Source of the DNA: Robiginitomaculum sp.
GTDB taxonomy: Bacteria; Pseudomonadota; Alphaproteobacteria; Caulobacterales; Maricaulaceae
Assembly (NCBI GenBank): GCA_016765255.1
Contig: JAESQI010000178.1
Location: 1-8,982 of the forward strand
DNA length: 8,982 nt
Reading direction: 5' to 3'
In this document: piece after piece, positions 6,721 through 8,982 of the stretch
Position numbering within the stretch: the stretch's first letter is position 1
How the letters are laid out: each line of letters starts with the position of its first letter
Notes under the pieces: model-generated
What the model saw: the letters and a program-made list of their open reading frames with translations, nothing else
What the model was told of the DNA's origin: nothing
Databases searched by the model: none
Made by a program: the position numbers and the translations under genes

Positions 6721-6749
6721 CTAACTTTGGTTCTGGATTGCAAAGTTAG
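6721..6749. promoter_or_regulatory. Inverted repeat CTAACTTTG-N11-CAAAGTTAG, candidate operator
   Basis: A perfect 9-bp dyad with an 11-nt spacer. Arm centres are 20 bp apart, close to two helical turns, as expected for a dimeric regulator binding one DNA face. It is about 100 nt upstream of the ALDH start and 150 nt upstream of the receptor start. No run of T follows the stem, so it is unlikely to be a terminator. No candidate regulator gene lies beside it. Confidence 0.5.
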
Positions 6750-6851
6750 TTTCATCTTCACTTCACACGGCATTTTGTCACATTTTTGCAATCTTCTCTT
6801 TCCTTAAATCTTATTTTGCGTACAGATGTTTTGAAAGGTTTACAGAGTGTC

Positions 6852-8219
6852 ATGACGATAAAATCCATCAATCCTGCAACAGGTAAAATCATAAAACTAT
6901 ACGAACCGTATAGCGATCATGAAATCGCAAGTGTTATGACATGCGCCTACCAAGCATTTGAGACTTGGAGGCGAACAGACTATGTAGAGCGGAAACAGCT
7001 TGTCCATAATCTTGCCGATGTTTTGAAAGATACTGCCGACAGTTCTGCTGCTTTAATGACCGCTGAAATGGGCAAAACCATAAAATCGTCACATGCAGAG
7101 CTAGAAAAGTGTATCGAATATTGCCGTTTTACAGCTGATAATGCCGAAAAATTTCTGGCAGATACCTTAACCCAAACCGAGTATAAGCAAGCCTTTACGC
7201 GCCCCCTCCCCCTTGGGCCTATATTACTCGTCATGCCGTGGAATTTTCCGTTTTGGCAAGTGCTACGGGTCGCAGTCGCTGCCACTTTAGCGGGAAATAC
7301 GTGCATTTTAAAACATGCATCCAATGTATCTGGATGTTCGCTTGCTTTAGCAAGCCTATTTGAGCAAGCAGGCTTTCCCAAAGGCATTTTTCAATCCGTG
7401 CTCATGAGCTCAAAAAGTGTATGCGCCTTGATTGGAGATAAACACATCGCCGCCGTGTCTCTCACAGGCTCACACGCAGCGGGATCTGCGGTCGCAAGTG
7501 AATGTGGCAAACATATCAAAAAATGTGTACTGGAATTAGGGGGATCAGACCCATTTATTGTCATGCCAAGCGCAGATATTGACGCGGCCATTGACGCCGC
7601 AATTATTTCCCGAATGCGCAATAATGGACAATCCTGTATAGCCGCAAAGAGGTTGATAGTTCACACGGATATATTTGATGATTTCAAATCAGGATTTATT
7701 GACCGCATGAATAGACTAAAAATTGGCAACCCCCTCAACCCTGATTGTGAAATGGGGCCACTCAGTTCGAAGCGGGCCCTATCTCAAGTCACCAACATGT
7801 TATCCCACGCAAAAATTCAGGGTGCAAAGCTAACTAAAGGAACACAAAGCCTTCCCGAAAATGGTTTTTACTTGCACCCAAGCCTGCTTGAAGATGTCGA
7901 TAAAAACATGGACATTTACGGCCAAGAAATATTTGCCCCAGTAGCGATGCTCTTTCGCGTAAACTCATTTGACGAGGCAGTTTCCCTCGCCAATGACACC
8001 GAATTTGGGTTATCCTCCGTATTGTTTTCTCATGACGCTAGAGAACAACAAAAAGCGATCACTCACCTAGACGCGGGCTCGACATATATTAACCGCTATG
8101 CTTCGTCTGATATTCGCCTTCCCTTTGGCGGCATAAAAAGCTCTGGCTTTGGGCGGGAAATGGCTGGCGAAGGTTTGCGTGAATTCACCAATTTAAAAAC
8201 GATTATTTTGGCAAGCTAA
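6852..8219 (+). CDS. NAD(P)-dependent succinate-semialdehyde dehydrogenase-like aldehyde dehydrogenase (Sad/YneI type)
   Basis: This 455-residue aldehyde dehydrogenase closely resembles the short Sad/YneI type that oxidises succinate semialdehyde to succinate. Visible sites are MPWNFPFWQ (Asn131), Lys154 in LKHASN, SLTGS at 203-207, general base Glu228 in LELGGSDPF, nucleophile Cys262 in NNGQSCIAAKR, and Glu359/Phe361 in QEIFAPV. The C-terminal PFGGIKSSGFGRE block is intact. The KHA.NV.GC and KKCVLELGGSDPFIV patterns favour the YneI group over GabD, but related aldehydes remain possible. The frame opens from a TTG at 6786, but family alignment and the INPATGK start place initiation at ATG 6852. 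The only purine-rich site, GAAAGG (6833-6838), is 13 nt away, which is rather far. Its stop overlaps that of the convergent channel gene. Confidence 0.88.
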   Translation: MTIKSINPATGKIIKLYEPYSDHEIASVMTCAYQAFETWRRTDYVERKQLVHNLADVLKDTADSSAALMTAEMGKTIKSSHAELEKCIEYCRFTADNAEKFLADTLTQTEYKQAFTRPLPLGPILLVMPWNFPFWQVLRVAVAATLAGNTCILKHASNVSGCSLALASLFEQAGFPKGIFQSVLMSSKSVCALIGDKHIAAVSLTGSHAAGSAVASECGKHIKKCVLELGGSDPFIVMPSADIDAAIDAAIISRMRNNGQSCIAAKRLIVHTDIFDDFKSGFIDRMNRLKIGNPLNPDCEMGPLSSKRALSQVTNMLSHAKIQGAKLTKGTQSLPENGFYLHPSLLEDVDKNMDIYGQEIFAPVAMLFRVNSFDEAVSLANDTEFGLSSVLFSHDAREQQKAITHLDAGSTYINRYASSDIRLPFGGIKSSGFGREMAGEGLREFTNLKTIILAS

Positions 8220-8982
8220 GTCATTTTCTTCTTTAAAGTATTCTTCTTTGAAACTTTCTTCTTTGGTTTTGGTTTCGTATTTTGAGGGGAAATATCTTCC
8301 AAATTTTTAATATGTAAGTCACGTTGCGGGAAAGCAATTTCAATGCCGGCTTCTCGCAAGGCTGAGTCCAAAGCCATATGAAGCTCGTGGCTGACAATAT
8401 ACCGCTGCACAAAATCTCGCAAAAATACCCGAATTTCAAAATCGAGCGTACTATCTCCAAACCCTAAAAATAGAGCGGTTGGCTCTGGGTTGGTCAATAC
8501 ATTCGGGTTTTGCTTAACTGTATCGAGCATGACCGCATGGGCAATTTTAGTATCAGACCCATAAGCAATACCAACTTTAACCTTCAACCGTGTAACTGAA
8601 TTCCCCAATGTCCAATTGACCACTTGTTGCGAGACCAATTCCTGATTTGGAATGAGGATTTCTTTATTATCTAAATCCATCAAAGTTGTCGCCCGTATCT
8701 GGATGCGGGTGACTGTACCACTTATGTCCCCAACCGTTATATAGTCACCAATCCGCACGGGGCGCTCAAACAAAATAATCAAGCCTGACACAAAATTGGC
8801 AAATATCGCCTGAAGACCCAGCCCAATACCAACAGAAAGAGCGGCAACGATCCACTGTAATTGCGACCATTGCGTGCCCAATTTATCAAATGCAATCAAC
8901 ACGCCAACAATGAAAATCATATATCCAAGCACGGTGACAATGGCGAAGCGTGAACTTTGCTCCATTTGCATCCGTTTTAAAA
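8216..8982 (-). CDS. MscS-family mechanosensitive channel, MscK/MscM-like, C-terminal part (5' end outside window)
   Basis: The frame stays open through the right edge (LKR precedes the first visible Met), so this is the C-terminal 254 residues of a larger protein. The ATG at 8971 is probably internal. A membrane segment FAIVTVLGYMIFIVGVLIAF is followed by the pore helix region WIVAALSVGIGLGLQAIFAN, which has the small-residue Gly/Ala packing and the LQxxxxN signature of MscS TM3. Then come FERPVRIGD, the beta domain (GTVTRIQIRAT, IPNQELV) and the alpha/beta C-terminal cage ending near FPQRDLHI. Such inner-membrane channels release solutes during osmotic downshift; the pattern is closest to large MscK-type proteins. 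The last 21 residues are extremely lysine-rich (KPKPKKKVSKK), a cytoplasmic tail of unknown role. Its stop overlaps the ALDH stop by 4 nt. Confidence 0.9.
   Translation of the reverse strand, partial: LKRMQMEQSSRFAIVTVLGYMIFIVGVLIAFDKLGTQWSQLQWIVAALSVGIGLGLQAIFANFVSGLIILFERPVRIGDYITVGDISGTVTRIQIRATTLMDLDNKEILIPNQELVSQQVVNWTLGNSVTRLKVKVGIAYGSDTKIAHAVMLDTVKQNPNVLTNPEPTALFLGFGDSTLDFEIRVFLRDFVQRYIVSHELHMALDSALREAGIEIAFPQRDLHIKNLEDISPQNTKPKPKKKVSKKNTLKKKMT

Larger units (their letters stand above)
6573..6851. other. Divergent intergenic region between TonB receptor and aldehyde dehydrogenase
   Basis: These 279 nt are AT-rich and hold the control regions for both divergent genes. I see two perfect inverted repeats (6646-6688 and 6721-6749) and a direct repeat of ATTTTTGCA at 6707-6715 and 6782-6790. 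No convincing -35/-10 pair could be fixed for either gene; CATAAT (minus, 6619-6614) is a possible receptor -10 box but has no recognisable -35. No credible small ORF or RNA gene was seen. Confidence 0.6.

Noticed and set aside
6786..6851. TTG start at 6786 giving a 477-residue aldehyde dehydrogenase
   Set aside because: The extra 22 residues do not look like the family N-terminus, while MTIKSINPATGK from ATG 6852 does.
6980..7387. 135-codon open frame antisense to the aldehyde dehydrogenase
   Set aside because: It lies wholly inside a well-supported gene, has no ribosome site and shows no recognisable domain; it is a shadow frame.

Overview
The window looks like ordinary chromosomal DNA of a moderately AT-rich Gram-negative bacterium, most likely an alphaproteobacterium of the Hyphomonadaceae or sphingomonad kind. 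This is inferred from the large TonB-dependent receptor with an EIIVTAQKR-type TonB box, the MscK-like channel, and an intergenic palindromic repeat of the TGTCATCCCGCACTTGATGCGGGAT type. The taxonomy is not proven from the sequence. No tRNA, rRNA, CRISPR array, transposase or phage gene was seen, and no clearly new biological system was found.

Layout. At 1-983 (+) is the C-terminal part of a PhoD-family alkaline phosphatase/phosphodiesterase. It is followed tail to tail, with a 1-nt gap, by a dihydroflavonol-4-reductase-like extended SDR (985-2028, -). The SDR is divergent from a TetR-family regulator (2096-2704, +), which is followed after 19 nt by a monoacylglycerol-lipase-like alpha/beta hydrolase (2724-3680, +). 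The 67-nt divergent gap holds a 9-bp inverted repeat that overlaps a good promoter for the SDR. At 3681-3974 lies a structured non-coding block: three 23-bp tandem units, a perfect 27-bp inverted repeat, an outer inverted copy, and then an intrinsic terminator. Next is an 865-residue TonB-dependent receptor (3975-6572, -). A 279-nt divergent intergenic region follows, with two perfect inverted repeats. It precedes a succinate-semialdehyde-dehydrogenase-like aldehyde dehydrogenase (6852-8219, +). The ALDH stop codon overlaps that of a C-terminal fragment of a large MscS-family channel (8216-8982, -) that runs off the window.

How the genes may work together. The SDR, TetR regulator and hydrolase form a plausible small regulated module: the regulator sits between, and probably controls, an NAD(P)H-dependent carbonyl reductase and a lipid-ester hydrolase. 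The substrate is unknown. The TonB receptor and the aldehyde dehydrogenase share a regulatory interval and could be part of uptake and oxidation of a carbon source, but the sequence does not show a pathway link. PhoD and the mechanosensitive channel look like independent housekeeping or stress functions that extend past the window edges.
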